A stretch of DNA of 64,000 nt from Trichlorobacter ammonificans (GCF_933509905.1 NZ_OW150024.1:434001-498000); one strand, 5' to 3'; shown: positions 42,881 through 51,950, counted from the first letter of the stretch. The notes: generated by a model from the sequence alone, not told the origin. Numbers and translations are program-made.

Positions 42881-45397
42881 CCGCAGCCCCATGCCGTTGA
42901 AAAACTCCTCAAGCCGTCCGAACACCCGTTCCGCCGGGGCGATCACCTGGGCCGACGCCGGCAGCGACTTCAAAAATCGCGAACCGTAGTTCTTGGTGAC
43001 GATCCGGCTGTCCAGGATCAGCACCGCCCCGTGATCGTCGCGGCTGCGGATCAGCCGGCCGAACCCCTGGCGCAGCTTGAGGACCGCCTGGGGGAGGGAC
43101 AGCTCCCGGAAGGGGTCTCCCCCCTGGCGGGTCACCCGCTCGGCCCGGGCCTGCTGGATCGGCTCCGTGGGCACCTGGAACGGCAGGCGGGCGATGATCA
43201 CCAGCCGCAACGCATCCCCCTTCACATCCACCCCCTCCCAGAAGGAGTCGGTGCCGAACAGCACGGCGTGCCGCTCCTTGCGGAAGCGGGCCAGCAACTG
43301 GTGCCGCCCTCCTCCTTCTCCCTGGCGCAGCACGGTCAGCCCCAGCCGTTCCAGGTCTCCCTTCAGGGCGCTCCAGGTTTGCCTGAGCAGGTCGAAGGAG
43401 GTGAAGAGCACAAAGGCTCCCCCCCGGGAGAGGGCCACGGCCCGCAGCACCGCGTCGGCCAGGGCCTGGCGGTAGGCGGGGGTGGCGGGATCGGGCAGGT
43501 CGTTGGGAATCCCCACCACCGATTGCTCGGCGAAGTTGAAGGGGGAGGGAAGGGCAAGCTCGGAGAGCCGCGCCGGTTCCAGCAGGTCCAAGCCGGTGCG
43601 GCGGCGCTGGTAGCCGAAGGAGCCTCCCACCGTCATGGTGGCCGAGGTCAGCACCACCGTGGGGATCGGCTCCAGCAGCGCCCCATGGATGGTGGCGGCA
43701 ACCTCCAGGGGGGCACTGCAGATGGCGGCCTGCATCCCCCGGCCGCTCTTCTTCAGTTCCAGCCAGCGGCAGACCTCCTCATCCTCCCCGCAGAACCCCA
43801 GCAGCTCGTCCGAGGTCGTTGCCAGGCGGCGGCCGATGCCGACGGCATCGGTCAGCCAGCCGTCCAGAGCCTGCCGCACCGGGTCCGGCAGTTTGGCCGC
43901 GGCCCGGTCCAGGGCCCCCAGGCCGGCGGCCAGTTCGGCCAGTTTTTCCGCCAGCCCGGTCAGTCGCGGCGCCAGTCCCGTCCAGAAGGGGGTCTGCCGC
44001 ACCGCCGGCGTGATCCGGCGCCGTACCTCGCTTCCCCGCAGATCGTCCCCGGCCAGCTCCTCCTGCAGCGCCTGGGCCAGCCAGTCCAGCTCCCGGTCCA
44101 GAATCCCCGCCAGTTCCAGGGTCTGGGGCAGCAGCGCCCCTTCCACAATGGCGGACAACTCCTGGTAGAGCCCGTCCAGATGTTCGGGCAGCTCCCGCCC
44201 CAGGCGGTTATTCAGCACCGCCAGGATACCGCTTCTGCCGCCGGCGGGCGCCAGCCGGGCCAGGTGCCGCATCAGCCCGGAGCGGCTGATCCGTACCGAA
44301 AGGGCGCCGGTGGCCGCCTCCTCCAGGTGGTGCCCCTCGTCGACGATCAGGCGGGTGAACGGCGGCAGGATCGCCACCGCATCGTAGCCGCTTTCCCGGC
44401 GCAGGGCGATGTCGGCCAGCAGCAGGGCATGGTTCACTACCAGGATGCGGGCCGTGGCCGCCTCCCGCCGGGCACGGTAGAAGAAACATTTCTGGAAATG
44501 GGCGCAGCGGGAGCGGCTGCACTGGTCCGCCTCGCAGCGCAGGTCGTCCCAGACCTCCCAGGAGGGATGGAAGGAAAGATCGCTCAGGCAGCCGCTCTGG
44601 CTGGTCTCGTTCCAGGCGGCCAGGGCGTTCAGCTCCTCCGTGGCGGCATCGGGAAACAGGGCCGGTTCGGCCACCGCCGCCTCCAGCTTCCGCTTGCAGA
44701 GGTAGTTGCCCCGTCCCTTCACCAGGCAGGCGGAAAACGTCACGGTGCTGTGGCGCTGCAACAGGGGGATATCCTTCTTGATCAACTGTTCCTGCAGGTT
44801 GATGGTGTTGGTGGAGATCACCACCCGCTGTTCGTTGCGCACCGCCCAGAGTACCGCCGGAATCAGGTAGGCCAGGGATTTGCCGGTGCCGGTGCCGGCC
44901 TCGATCATGGCCACGCCGTCGCCGTTGAAGGCCGCTGCCACGGCCTGGGCCATGCGTACCTGCTCCTCCCGCTCTTCGTACCCCTTGAGATGACGGGCCA
45001 GGACGCCGTCGGCACCGAAGGCCCGCGCCAGTTCGTCGCCGGCGATCAGCTCCCGTTCCCGGGGCAGGTGCGGCGCCACCACCAGGTAGCAGTCAGCGCA
45101 CTGGTTGTCGATGATGGCAAAGCCGATGCCGTTGTTGCCGGTGATGGAAGCGATATCCAGGTCGGCATCGGAAGGGGTCAGGTCGCCGGAAGGGTGGTTG
45201 TGCAGCACCACCTGGCCGGCAACGGCCCGGGAGATGATGGCCGGCACCGCCGTCCTGCCGCCCCGGGCCACCGCCTCAACGGCGGTCACGCAGCCGGTGG
45301 CGTCGCAGTCGGCGATGAAGAACACCTCGTTGTGGTTGGCCTGCTCGATCTCGTGACGAATCAGGGCACGGCAGTCGGGGGAGAAGGAAAGGATCAT
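42872..45397 (-). CDS. Fusion of RadC-like JAMM domain and DinG/XPD-type helicase
   Basis: 841 residues from ATG 45397 (MILSFSPDCRALI). Residues about 1-120: RadC/MPN(JAMM) domain with Glu24, His66-x-His68, and HNHPSGDLTPSDADLD, which keeps the zinc-protease-like ligands. Residues about 140-841: superfamily 2 helicase of the DinG family with Walker A EAGTGTGKS (166-174), iron-sulphur cysteines (in GNYLC, CEADQCSRSRC and KCFF), DEAH box as DEGHH, and C-terminal motifs (TDSFWEGVDVKGD, QGFGRLIRS). DinG unwinds 5'-3' at D-loops and R-loops. The RadC-type domain has no proven activity. Upstream ribosome site is weak. Overlaps the convergent membrane protein gene by 9 nt. Confidence 0.93.
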   Translation of the reverse strand: MILSFSPDCRALIRHEIEQANHNEVFFIADCDATGCVTAVEAVARGGRTAVPAIISRAVAGQVVLHNHPSGDLTPSDADLDIASITGNNGIGFAIIDNQCADCYLVVAPHLPRERELIAGDELARAFGADGVLARHLKGYEEREEQVRMAQAVAAAFNGDGVAMIEAGTGTGKSLAYLIPAVLWAVRNEQRVVISTNTINLQEQLIKKDIPLLQRHSTVTFSACLVKGRGNYLCKRKLEAAVAEPALFPDAATEELNALAAWNETSQSGCLSDLSFHPSWEVWDDLRCEADQCSRSRCAHFQKCFFYRARREAATARILVVNHALLLADIALRRESGYDAVAILPPFTRLIVDEGHHLEEAATGALSVRISRSGLMRHLARLAPAGGRSGILAVLNNRLGRELPEHLDGLYQELSAIVEGALLPQTLELAGILDRELDWLAQALQEELAGDDLRGSEVRRRITPAVRQTPFWTGLAPRLTGLAEKLAELAAGLGALDRAAAKLPDPVRQALDGWLTDAVGIGRRLATTSDELLGFCGEDEEVCRWLELKKSGRGMQAAICSAPLEVAATIHGALLEPIPTVVLTSATMTVGGSFGYQRRRTGLDLLEPARLSELALPSPFNFAEQSVVGIPNDLPDPATPAYRQALADAVLRAVALSRGGAFVLFTSFDLLRQTWSALKGDLERLGLTVLRQGEGGGRHQLLARFRKERHAVLFGTDSFWEGVDVKGDALRLVIIARLPFQVPTEPIQQARAERVTRQGGDPFRELSLPQAVLKLRQGFGRLIRSRDDHGAVLILDSRIVTKNYGSRFLKSLPASAQVIAPAERVFGRLEEFFNGMGLRSA

Positions 45398-45446
45398 GGA
45401 AGGTACCCTACCATCAGTGGCGAAAATTTGGAACCGTACTGCGGGG

Positions 45447-46223
45447 TCAGCCCCCTCCCGCGTCCTCCATCCGCACCTCGAAGCGCCGGCAGGGGGCGCC
45501 GGGCAGGTCGTGGTTCTGCTCCACAAAGGTGACCCGGCCGTCGTAGTCGGCCAGGATCAGGGTGGTGGTGCGGGTGCCGTACGTGCTGCCGGCGATGAAG
45601 AGGGGGGAGAGCAGCCGTTCCCGCTCCAGGCCGATGCCGGTGTCGGGAAGCAGGTGGTCGCCAAAGGGGGCGGGATCGGCAAGGCAGCCCATCAGGTCGG
45701 CCACGGCCGGGTCGGGCTGCTCCAGCAGCGCCTCAAGCCGCTGCCGGGCCGCCGTCACCTTGGGCCAGGCGGTGTCCAGCAGGTGATTGGAGAGGGCATG
45801 GATGCCGGGCGGCACTGGGCCGGAGGAACCGCCCCGGTTGGTGAAGTAGTGCAGCCCGTCCAGGGAGCCGTAGAGCAGGTTGAAGCCGTCGTACCGGCTG
45901 CCGCTGGCGGCAAGGGTGGCGTGGAACCGGGCCGGCGTCAGCGATCCGTCCCGCAGGTAGGCGGTCACCAGGGAACCGCGGGAGGGGGGATCGCTCACCT
46001 GCTGCCGGGCATCGCGGTAGTTGGTGAGGGCCGCCAGCCTGCCGCCGGTGGTGAGCCCCAGCCAGGTTCCCCCCGCCTGCCGGTCCCGACCGGCCAGCAG
46101 GTGGGGGATGTCGTCCCAGAACCGGGCCGGGTCGCTGGGGCGGCTGCGGTATTCGTCCCGGTTGGCCACCAGCACCAGGCGGTAGCGGGGATGCCGCCCC
46201 AGGGCGAAGGCGATCAGGCACAT
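45447..46223 (-). CDS. NRDE family protein (TANGO2-like)
   Basis: 258 residues. It begins MCLIAFALGRHPRYRL with Cys2 conserved and shows LVLVANRDEYRSRPSDPA, the NRDE signature of the family. The fold is thought to be Ntn-hydrolase-like; the human homologue TANGO2 has been tied to haem and lipid handling, but no bacterial function is established. Its start lies within the end of the thioesterase gene (10-nt overlap). Confidence 0.88.
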   Translation of the reverse strand: MCLIAFALGRHPRYRLVLVANRDEYRSRPSDPARFWDDIPHLLAGRDRQAGGTWLGLTTGGRLAALTNYRDARQQVSDPPSRGSLVTAYLRDGSLTPARFHATLAASGSRYDGFNLLYGSLDGLHYFTNRGGSSGPVPPGIHALSNHLLDTAWPKVTAARQRLEALLEQPDPAVADLMGCLADPAPFGDHLLPDTGIGLERERLLSPLFIAGSTYGTRTTTLILADYDGRVTFVEQNHDLPGAPCRRFEVRMEDAGGG

Positions 46224-46705
46224 CCGTTGCCCGCTGTCTCCTCCGCCACGGCGCCGGGGAACAGCGCCTCCTTCTTCCGGTACACCGTCCCCTGGAAGAG
46301 GGCCACCACCTCGTCGCCGTCATTGGTGACGGTGACGGTGTAGGTGGCCAGCCGGGGAGTGCGCGCCACTTCCCGTGCTTCGGCAAAAAGACGGCCGGTG
46401 CTGGCCCCCTTGAGGAAGGAAATGCTGGTGCTGATCCCCAGGGCCAGGGTGCCGTGGGAGTTGGAGGCTACCGCGAAGGCGAAGTCGGCCAGGGTGAAGA
46501 TGGCGCCGCCATGGACGGTGCCGGCGGCGTTCAGGTGAAACGGCCTGATCTCCATCGTTACCCGCGCCTGTCCCGGCGCCGCCTCCAGCAGCTCGATGCC
46601 GCTATGGCGGGCAAACCGGTCCTCGGCGGAGAACAACGTCCGAATCCGCTCCATGGCGGGAGCCTGCTCCGGCTGTTCCTCCACCTGGGGCCTACTTCCG
46701 GACAT
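46214..46705 (-). CDS. PaaI/YdiI-like hotdog thioesterase
   Basis: 163 residues. Hotdog fold with AGTVHGGAIFTLADFAFAVAS, the acidic catalytic position being Asp in LAD, as in acyl-CoA thioesterases of the PaaI group. ATG 46705 has GGAG 7 bp upstream; a later ATG at residue 19 (MERIRTLF) would remove a poorly conserved leader. Overlaps the FKBP gene by 14 nt and the NRDE gene by 10 nt. Confidence 0.88.
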   Translation of the reverse strand: MSGSRPQVEEQPEQAPAMERIRTLFSAEDRFARHSGIELLEAAPGQARVTMEIRPFHLNAAGTVHGGAIFTLADFAFAVASNSHGTLALGISTSISFLKGASTGRLFAEAREVARTPRLATYTVTVTNDGDEVVALFQGTVYRKKEALFPGAVAEETAGNGCA

Positions 46706-47123
46706 CGAGCAACTCCACGTCGAAATGCAGGGTGGCGTTGGGGGGGATCACCCCACCGGCGCCACGGGCGCCGTAGCCCAGGGATGCGGGAATGATCAGC
46801 CGGCGCTTGCCCCCTGTCTTCATCCCCATCACCCCTTCGTCCCACCCCTTGATCACCTGGCCGGTGCCGATGACAAAGGAAAACGGCCGGCCGCGGTCAA
46901 CGGAGCTGTCGAATTTCTTGCCGTTTTCCAGGGTACCGGTGTAGTGCACCGTCACCAGGTTGCCCTTTTCCGGTGCAACGCCGGTTCCCACCACCCGGTC
47001 GATATACTTCAGGCCCGAGGCCGTGGTGACGGCTTCCCCCTTTTGGGGCGGCGCGGCCAGGGCCGGGGTCAGAAACAACGGGGTCACCAGTGCTGCCGTT
47101 ACCAGCTTCATCCACACCTTCAT
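46692..47123 (-). CDS. FKBP-type peptidyl-prolyl cis-trans isomerase, exported
   Basis: 143 residues from ATG 47123 with GAGGAGG upstream; the open frame continues to 47234 but without a ribosome site. Signal peptide (LVTAALVTPLFLTPALA-AP), then one FKBP domain of about 110 residues with VTVHYTGTLENGKKFDSS, PFSFVIGTGQVIKGWDEGV and IPASLGYGARGAG, the active-site aromatic residues being present. Periplasmic folding helper. First gene of the FKBP-thioesterase-NRDE operon. Confidence 0.93.
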   Translation of the reverse strand: MKVWMKLVTAALVTPLFLTPALAAPPQKGEAVTTASGLKYIDRVVGTGVAPEKGNLVTVHYTGTLENGKKFDSSVDRGRPFSFVIGTGQVIKGWDEGVMGMKTGGKRRLIIPASLGYGARGAGGVIPPNATLHFDVELLDVRK

Positions 47124-47244
47124 TGTGCGTATCCTCCTCGATGGAATATGTCCGATGCCGCGCTTTCGCCGGGCAGCACGCGAGATAGCACAGAGGCGGC
47201 CAAATGGCAAGCGTGCGTCCCTCCGGAGTGGCATCCTCGGACGT

Positions 47245-47772
47245 TCATGATCGGGTCAGGCGCCGGATGATTCCCTCGTGGGCCGGAAGCTGTCGCGCCA
47301 GCAGGGGGCCGTCGGCCAGTTCGAAATCGGCGAACTCGAAGCCGGGAGCAACCGTGCAGCCCACCAGGGTGTACGGCGCGTTTCCGTCCGGCTCGGCACC
47401 GAACCAGGCACCGGCGGGAACCGCCACCTGCAGCGCCTCCCCGGCGCACAGGTCGCTCCCCAGGGTGCGTGCCAGGTACCTGCCGTCCGGCAGCAGCATA
47501 TGGATCGTCAGCGCTCCGCCGAGGTGAAAATGCCACAATTCGTCCGACCTGATCCGGTGCAGGGCCGAGAACTCCCCCGGTTCCAGCAGAAAGAGAATCG
47601 CCGTGCAGCAGGATCGCGGACCGTCAAAGCGCGCCGGCAGAGCGGCGGCCGGCAGCAGCTCGGCGCAACGGTAGGTTTCCCGGAACCAGCCTCCTTCGGG
47701 GTGGCGGGCGAGGTCAAGGGTGCGGATCAGGTCGGCGGCGCCGGGCTGACAATTGCGGTCTGGCTGCTCCAT
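47245..47772 (-). CDS. Cupin, DUF985 family
   Basis: 175 residues from ATG 47772 (AGGAGA 7 bp upstream); a longer frame to 48021 overlaps the MBL gene and is not credible. RmlC-like cupin with HPEGGWFRETYR near the start and FLLEPGEFSALHRIRSDELWHFH, the beta-strand holding the metal-type histidines. DUF985 proteins are structurally cupins without proven activity. Last of the DUF3750-MBL-cupin operon. Confidence 0.9.
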   Translation of the reverse strand: MEQPDRNCQPGAADLIRTLDLARHPEGGWFRETYRCAELLPAAALPARFDGPRSCCTAILFLLEPGEFSALHRIRSDELWHFHLGGALTIHMLLPDGRYLARTLGSDLCAGEALQVAVPAGAWFGAEPDGNAPYTLVGCTVAPGFEFADFELADGPLLARQLPAHEGIIRRLTRS

Positions 47773-47797
47773 GGTGGATTCTCCTGCGTGGCGTGGA

Positions 47798-48913
47798 TCA
47801 GAAAGGCCGAGGGGCGGCCGTGATGGCACCGGCCAGCCGGTGAAGCTGCAGTGCCTCCGCCGCGCAGAACGGTCGGGGCGGCAGGTGCTCCGGCAGCCTG
47901 ATGACGGTGGTTCCGGCCGGCGGGGACAGCTCGTCGTACAGCTCATCGCTGCGCCCCAGATAGGTCTTGGAGAGGTGCAGCGGCAGAAAGAAACGGGGAC
48001 GTATCTGCCGCAGCAGTTCATTGACGTCGTCGGTGCAGAGGTGGTGCGACCTCCGGGCCTTGTGCCGTTCGCCGCGCAGAAAGGCGCACTCCCCCACCAG
48101 CAGGTCGACCCCGGCCAGAAACCGTTCCGCCCGCTCCCGGTTCTGCCCGGTGAAACCGATATCGGTCAGGTAGCCGATGCCGGCGGCGTTGACCCTGCCG
48201 CGAATCGAGCGGTAGAGCAGGCGGGCATCCTCCCGCAGCTCCTCCCGCCGGCCGTTGCCGAGTTCCCGCATCACCACCAGCGGTGCCGGTTCCTGCCAGT
48301 CCGTGAAGAACCGCCGCTTCAGCTCCACCATCCAGGGGCCCGGCACCAGGCCGCGGGCCGCCAGCTTTCGCGGATCGATCCTGAACATCTTCCGCTCCCG
48401 GACCCGGAAGCTCAGCACCGGTATGCCGTGGTCCAGCAGCTCGGCGGCCACCTCCAGATGGTTGAAGCGGTAGATCGTCGCCTTGCGGGGCCGGCTGCCG
48501 GCTTCGCTGCGGGCAAAGGCATGGGGGCCGGAAAAGCGGCTGCTGCGCAGCTCCCCGGCGTGTACTTCATGCACCAGTACCGTGCACCAATAGGGTTCGG
48601 CCAGGTTCCAGTCATACCCCGCCAGCCGGGCCTGCACGCGGTCGGCACAGCCGGGGGGGCCGAACAGTTCGACGGTGCGGGGGCTGGCGTGGACCTGACG
48701 GAGGAAGGCGTCGAACCCCATGAAATGATCCATGTGGGCGTGGCTGACGAACAGGGCCCGTACCGGATTGAGCTCCCGCTTGGCCACGTGGGCGAGACTG
48801 CCGCAGTCCAGCATGATGCTGGCATGAACCGGACGATCCCGCACGATCAGGCAGGGATCGTCGATCAGGCCGGAAAAACAGGTCGGCTCCAGGTAGCGGA
48901 ACAGGCGGGGCAT
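47798..48913 (-). CDS. MBL-fold hydrolase (RNase Z-like)
   Basis: 371 residues. SHAHMDHFMGFDAFL gives the HxHxDH zinc site; further likely ligands are in GECAFLRGERHKARRSHH and LPLHLSKTYLG. The overall layout resembles the RNase Z/arylsulfatase branch but without the long exosite arm, and it is longer than RNase Z (about 310). Activity unknown; the context of a lipoprotein and a cupin gives no clear clue. Gap of 25 bp to the cupin gene, 9 bp from DUF3750. Confidence 0.87.
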   Translation of the reverse strand: MPRLFRYLEPTCFSGLIDDPCLIVRDRPVHASIMLDCGSLAHVAKRELNPVRALFVSHAHMDHFMGFDAFLRQVHASPRTVELFGPPGCADRVQARLAGYDWNLAEPYWCTVLVHEVHAGELRSSRFSGPHAFARSEAGSRPRKATIYRFNHLEVAAELLDHGIPVLSFRVRERKMFRIDPRKLAARGLVPGPWMVELKRRFFTDWQEPAPLVVMRELGNGRREELREDARLLYRSIRGRVNAAGIGYLTDIGFTGQNRERAERFLAGVDLLVGECAFLRGERHKARRSHHLCTDDVNELLRQIRPRFFLPLHLSKTYLGRSDELYDELSPPAGTTVIRLPEHLPPRPFCAAEALQLHRLAGAITAAPRPF

Positions 48914-48922
48914 GCGGCCTGG

Positions 48923-49462
48923 TCACTGCGACCGTGTGTCGATGTAGCCGCTGCCGATGGCGGAAAAGGGAAGTTCCAGCGCCAGTTCCGGCACCTGGCG
49001 GCCGATCCAGGCGATGAAGGTGTTGCTGTTGGGCCCCGGAAACGCCTGGTAGCGATCGGGCCAGGGATAGCTGCGGGCCGCCCGGTCCACCCCGGCAATG
49101 AGCCGTTCGGCCTCCGTTCCCCGCAGCTCCTTGATCAGGCGCGGTCGTTCCCCGTACCAGTAACGGTCGGGCAGGTCCTGTTCGATCCGCACCACCGGCA
49201 GTCCCCGCCTCAGCCGCCAGCCCACCACCTCGTACACGGTGTAGGCCGCCGCATCGGCGGGCTTGGCGGCGATCCAGGTATGGATGGCGAACCAGCCGCG
49301 CCAGCCCCAGGCGTCAGCGCCGTAGACCTGGAGCACCGCCTCCCGTACCGTCGCCGGAGACGGCGCAATGCCGGCCGAATCCCGGCGTGCGGTCCGCCAG
49401 TCCTGTGCACTACAGGCCGTGAGGGTAACGGATATGGCAAGGCAGAGCAGCAGCGTTCGCAT
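48923..49462 (-). CDS. DUF3750 lipoprotein
   Basis: 179 residues. Signal peptide with lipobox LTACSAQ. The body matches DUF3750 in GWRGWFAIHTWIAAKPADA, YTVYEVVGWRL and FPGPNSNTFIAWIGRQVPEL, the Asn-Ser-Asn-Thr-Phe block being highly conserved in the family. No biochemical function is known. First gene of a three-gene operon; a 16-bp inverted repeat (49512-49548) lies in the divergent upstream gap. Confidence 0.85.
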   Translation of the reverse strand: MRTLLLCLAISVTLTACSAQDWRTARRDSAGIAPSPATVREAVLQVYGADAWGWRGWFAIHTWIAAKPADAAAYTVYEVVGWRLRRGLPVVRIEQDLPDRYWYGERPRLIKELRGTEAERLIAGVDRAARSYPWPDRYQAFPGPNSNTFIAWIGRQVPELALELPFSAIGSGYIDTRSQ

Positions 49463-49511
49463 GGTCGGGACCCTCGCATCGTTGATCAGCCGGTGCTGTA
49501 CTATAGCACAG

Positions 49512-49548
49512 GCGAAGCGGCCGCCGGAAGTCCCGGCGGCCGCTTCGC
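49512..49548. repeat. Perfect 16-bp inverted repeat in a divergent promoter gap
   Basis: GCGAAGCGGCCGCCGG (49512-49527), loop AAGTC, CCGGCGGCCGCTTCGC (49533-49548). No T tract on either strand. It lies between the start of DUF3750 (49462, minus) and DUF3300 (49639, plus), where a terminator is not expected; it could be an operator or a dispersed palindrome. Confidence 0.6.
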
Positions 49549-49638
49549 ATCACGTGGAAAACTATTTCCGTGGCGATTCCCGATAATGGGGATACACTTG
49601 AGAAGACAGGCATCACGGCCTGCATCGGAGGAATCGCC

Positions 49639-50892
49639 ATGAAAATGCTCGGACGAATACTCTCTGGAGCGGCGCTGCTCATGACCGCCCTGTGCGCGCT
49701 GCCGGCGGCGGGGATGGCGGACGAGGTGCGGGAGACGGAACAGACCGTGCGGTTCAGTACGGAAGAATTGAACCAGCTGGTGGCATCCATCGCGCTGTAT
49801 CCCGATGCGCTGGTCGCCCAGATCCTGATGGCCGCCACCTACCCGCTGGAGGTGGTGGAGGCGGAGCGCTGGCTGGGCCGGAACCCGCAGTTGAGCGGAC
49901 AGGCCCTGGACGCGGCGTTGCAGGAACAGCCCTGGGATCCCAGCGTCAAGGCGCTCTGCCATTTTCCCGGTATCCTCGCCTCCATGAGTGACAAGCTGGA
50001 CCAGACCCGTACACTGGGTGATGCCTTTCTGGAGCAGGAGCAGGAGGTAATGGCCACGATCCAGGCGCTGCGCCGCACCGCCTTGCAGCAGGGGAACCTG
50101 AAAAGCGGCAGCGAGCAGACCGTGACCGTGGAACCGACCTACATCCGGATCGAGGCGGCCCGGCCCGGGGTGGTCTACGTGCCGGTCTACGACCCGGCGG
50201 TGGTCTACGGCGCCTGGTGGTATCCGGCCTACCCTCCCTACGTCTGGTATTACCCGTCGGGCGTGTACGGCAATCTTGTCATCGGTTTCGGCCCCCCGGT
50301 CTTCCTCGGTGTCGGCTATCTGTCCTGGGTGTGGTTCGACTGGGGGGCGCCCCGCATCCGTATCGACGGCTCCCGCACCATCCGCTTCCACCGTCCCCCG
50401 CCCGTCCCCCGCGAAACCGGACCGGTCTGGCACCACGATCCACGGCACCGCAAGGGGGTCGCCTACCGCACCTGGCAAACGGGGGAACGCTTCGGCGCCC
50501 GCCCCCCGGGGATACGTCCGCCCCTCCGGGAACTGCGTGCCCCGCAGTACCGGCCCCCCCAGGCTTCCCCAGCCCCGGAGCGGCTTGAGAAACGACCGCC
50601 AGCAGCCGCCCCCGCGCTGCCGCAGCGGCCGCCGACGGTACGCGACAGTCCTTTCAGGGGAGTCGGCGAAGGCGGCTTCGAACGCAGGGCCGCGGAACGG
50701 GGCGGCAGCAGCAGTCGCGGCATCGAGGCCCCGCGCCGCAACCGCGTCCCCGGCAACACCGCCGTCAAGGCGCCGGTACCGGCGCCCCCCCGCGCCGGCC
50801 AGGTGCAGCAGCCCGCTCCCGGAGTCTCCACGGGTGCCGGCCGGTCGCAGCGACCGGCATCGCCCCGGCAGGAAGGAGGTGGACGCAGATGA
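49639..50892 (+). CDS. DUF3300 exported protein
   Basis: 417 residues from ATG 49639 (CGGAGGAA upstream). Signal peptide MKMLGRILSGAALLMTALCA. Core DUF3300 about 38-240: QLVASIALYPDALVAQILMA, YPLEVVEAERWL, WDPSVKALCHFP. Then a Tyr/Trp/Pro-rich beta segment (VYVPVYDPAVVYGAWWYP) and a low-complexity Pro/Arg tail (about 265-417) probably disordered. Envelope protein of unknown role. Overlaps the next gene by 4 nt (ATGA). Confidence 0.88.
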   Translation: MKMLGRILSGAALLMTALCALPAAGMADEVRETEQTVRFSTEELNQLVASIALYPDALVAQILMAATYPLEVVEAERWLGRNPQLSGQALDAALQEQPWDPSVKALCHFPGILASMSDKLDQTRTLGDAFLEQEQEVMATIQALRRTALQQGNLKSGSEQTVTVEPTYIRIEAARPGVVYVPVYDPAVVYGAWWYPAYPPYVWYYPSGVYGNLVIGFGPPVFLGVGYLSWVWFDWGAPRIRIDGSRTIRFHRPPPVPRETGPVWHHDPRHRKGVAYRTWQTGERFGARPPGIRPPLRELRAPQYRPPQASPAPERLEKRPPAAAPALPQRPPTVRDSPFRGVGEGGFERRAAERGGSSSRGIEAPRRNRVPGNTAVKAPVPAPPRAGQVQQPAPGVSTGAGRSQRPASPRQEGGGRR

Positions 50893-51896
50893 CCCCGATC
50901 CTTTCCGGACGTTTTGTGAGCAGCGGTCTGAGGCACGGTTTTCTGCTGCTGATCCTTGCCGGCGTGCTGCTGGTGACGACGGCTGCTACCGCCGAATGCC
51001 GCGGCCCCGGCCCCCGGCAGCAGCATTTCCGGAGCCCCGAACAGGCGGCCCGGGCACTGGTTGAAGCCTGCCGGAAGGATGATCTGCAGGCCCTGCTGAC
51101 CATACTGGGACCAGGCAGCCGACAACTGGTGGCATCCGGGGACGGCGTTGCCGACAACGCCGGCAGGGACCGCTTTGTCGCCGCCTACGACCACAAGCAT
51201 CGTATCACCCCGCAGGGGCCGACCGCCATGATCCTGCAGATCGGGAATGATGACTGGTCATTGCCGATCCCGATCGTCAGGAAGCGCGGCGGATGGGCCT
51301 TTGATATCGGTACGGGAAAGCGGGAGATGCTGAAACGCAGAATCGGGCGCAACGAGCTGCGGGCCCTCGAGTTGCTGGAGCGGTATGTGGCGGCACAGCA
51401 TGACTACGCCGGCAGGAACCGTGGCGACAACGGCACGGTAGAGTTCGCCCAACGGCTGGTCAGCAGTCCGGGCAGACGGGACGGCCTGTACTGGAAAGCA
51501 CAGGAAGGGGAGCCGGAAAGCCCCTTCGGCCCGCTGGTGGCCCAACTGACGGCTGATGGCTACTCCGTCACGGAGGCTCCCTTTGCCCCCTTCCACGGCT
51601 ACCATTTCAGGATTCTGACCGGCCAGGGTGAGCAGGCCGGCGGCGGAGCCTACCCCTACCTGGTCAAGGGGAGGATGATCCTGGGATTTGCCCTGGTGGC
51701 CTATCCGGCGGCATACGGCAGTTCCGGGGTCATGACCTTTCTGGTCAATCAGGAGGGGATTGTCTACGAAAAGAACCTCGGCAGACAGACCCGGCGGCTT
51801 GCCGAAGCCATGACCCTTTTCAACCCGGATTCGACCTGGCGGCGGGTACAACCGCCGGAACCACCGGCCAACGGGGCAGCAACGAAACAGCCCTGA
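50889..51896 (+). CDS. DUF2950 exported protein
   Basis: 335 residues. Signal peptide (GFLLLILAGVLLVTTAATA). DUF2950 features: FRSPEQAARALVEACRKDDL, NDDWSLPIPIVRKRGGWAFD, RRIGRNELRALELLERYVAAQ, and the late YPAAYGSSGVMTFLVNQEGIVYEKNLG. It starts inside the DUF3300 stop codon; the DUF3300-DUF2950 pair recurs in many proteobacteria and the two proteins very likely act together, in an unknown envelope process. Confidence 0.9.
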   Translation: MTPILSGRFVSSGLRHGFLLLILAGVLLVTTAATAECRGPGPRQQHFRSPEQAARALVEACRKDDLQALLTILGPGSRQLVASGDGVADNAGRDRFVAAYDHKHRITPQGPTAMILQIGNDDWSLPIPIVRKRGGWAFDIGTGKREMLKRRIGRNELRALELLERYVAAQHDYAGRNRGDNGTVEFAQRLVSSPGRRDGLYWKAQEGEPESPFGPLVAQLTADGYSVTEAPFAPFHGYHFRILTGQGEQAGGGAYPYLVKGRMILGFALVAYPAAYGSSGVMTFLVNQEGIVYEKNLGRQTRRLAEAMTLFNPDSTWRRVQPPEPPANGAATKQP

Positions 51897-51918
51897 AAGA
51901 CACTGGCCGATGAAACGA

Positions 51919-51950
51919 CAGGGGCCGCCCCGTTGGCGGAGCGGCCCCTG
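51919..51950. terminator. Terminator-like hairpin between DUF2950 and the Nudix gene
   Basis: CAGGGGCCGC (51919-51928) and GCGGCCCCTG (51941-51950), perfect 10 bp, 12-nt loop. The 3' side is TGTTGTGT, only partly T-rich. Sits between convergent genes. Confidence 0.6.

Noticed and set aside
43031-45532. Open frame of 833 codons antisense to the JAMM-DinG gene
   Set aside because: Composition typical of antisense in GC-rich DNA; no recognisable domain; conflicts with a fully supported gene.
47753-49642. Open frame of 629 codons on the plus strand across the cupin, MBL and DUF3750 genes
   Set aside because: It spans three real minus-strand genes with good starts; no domain in its product.
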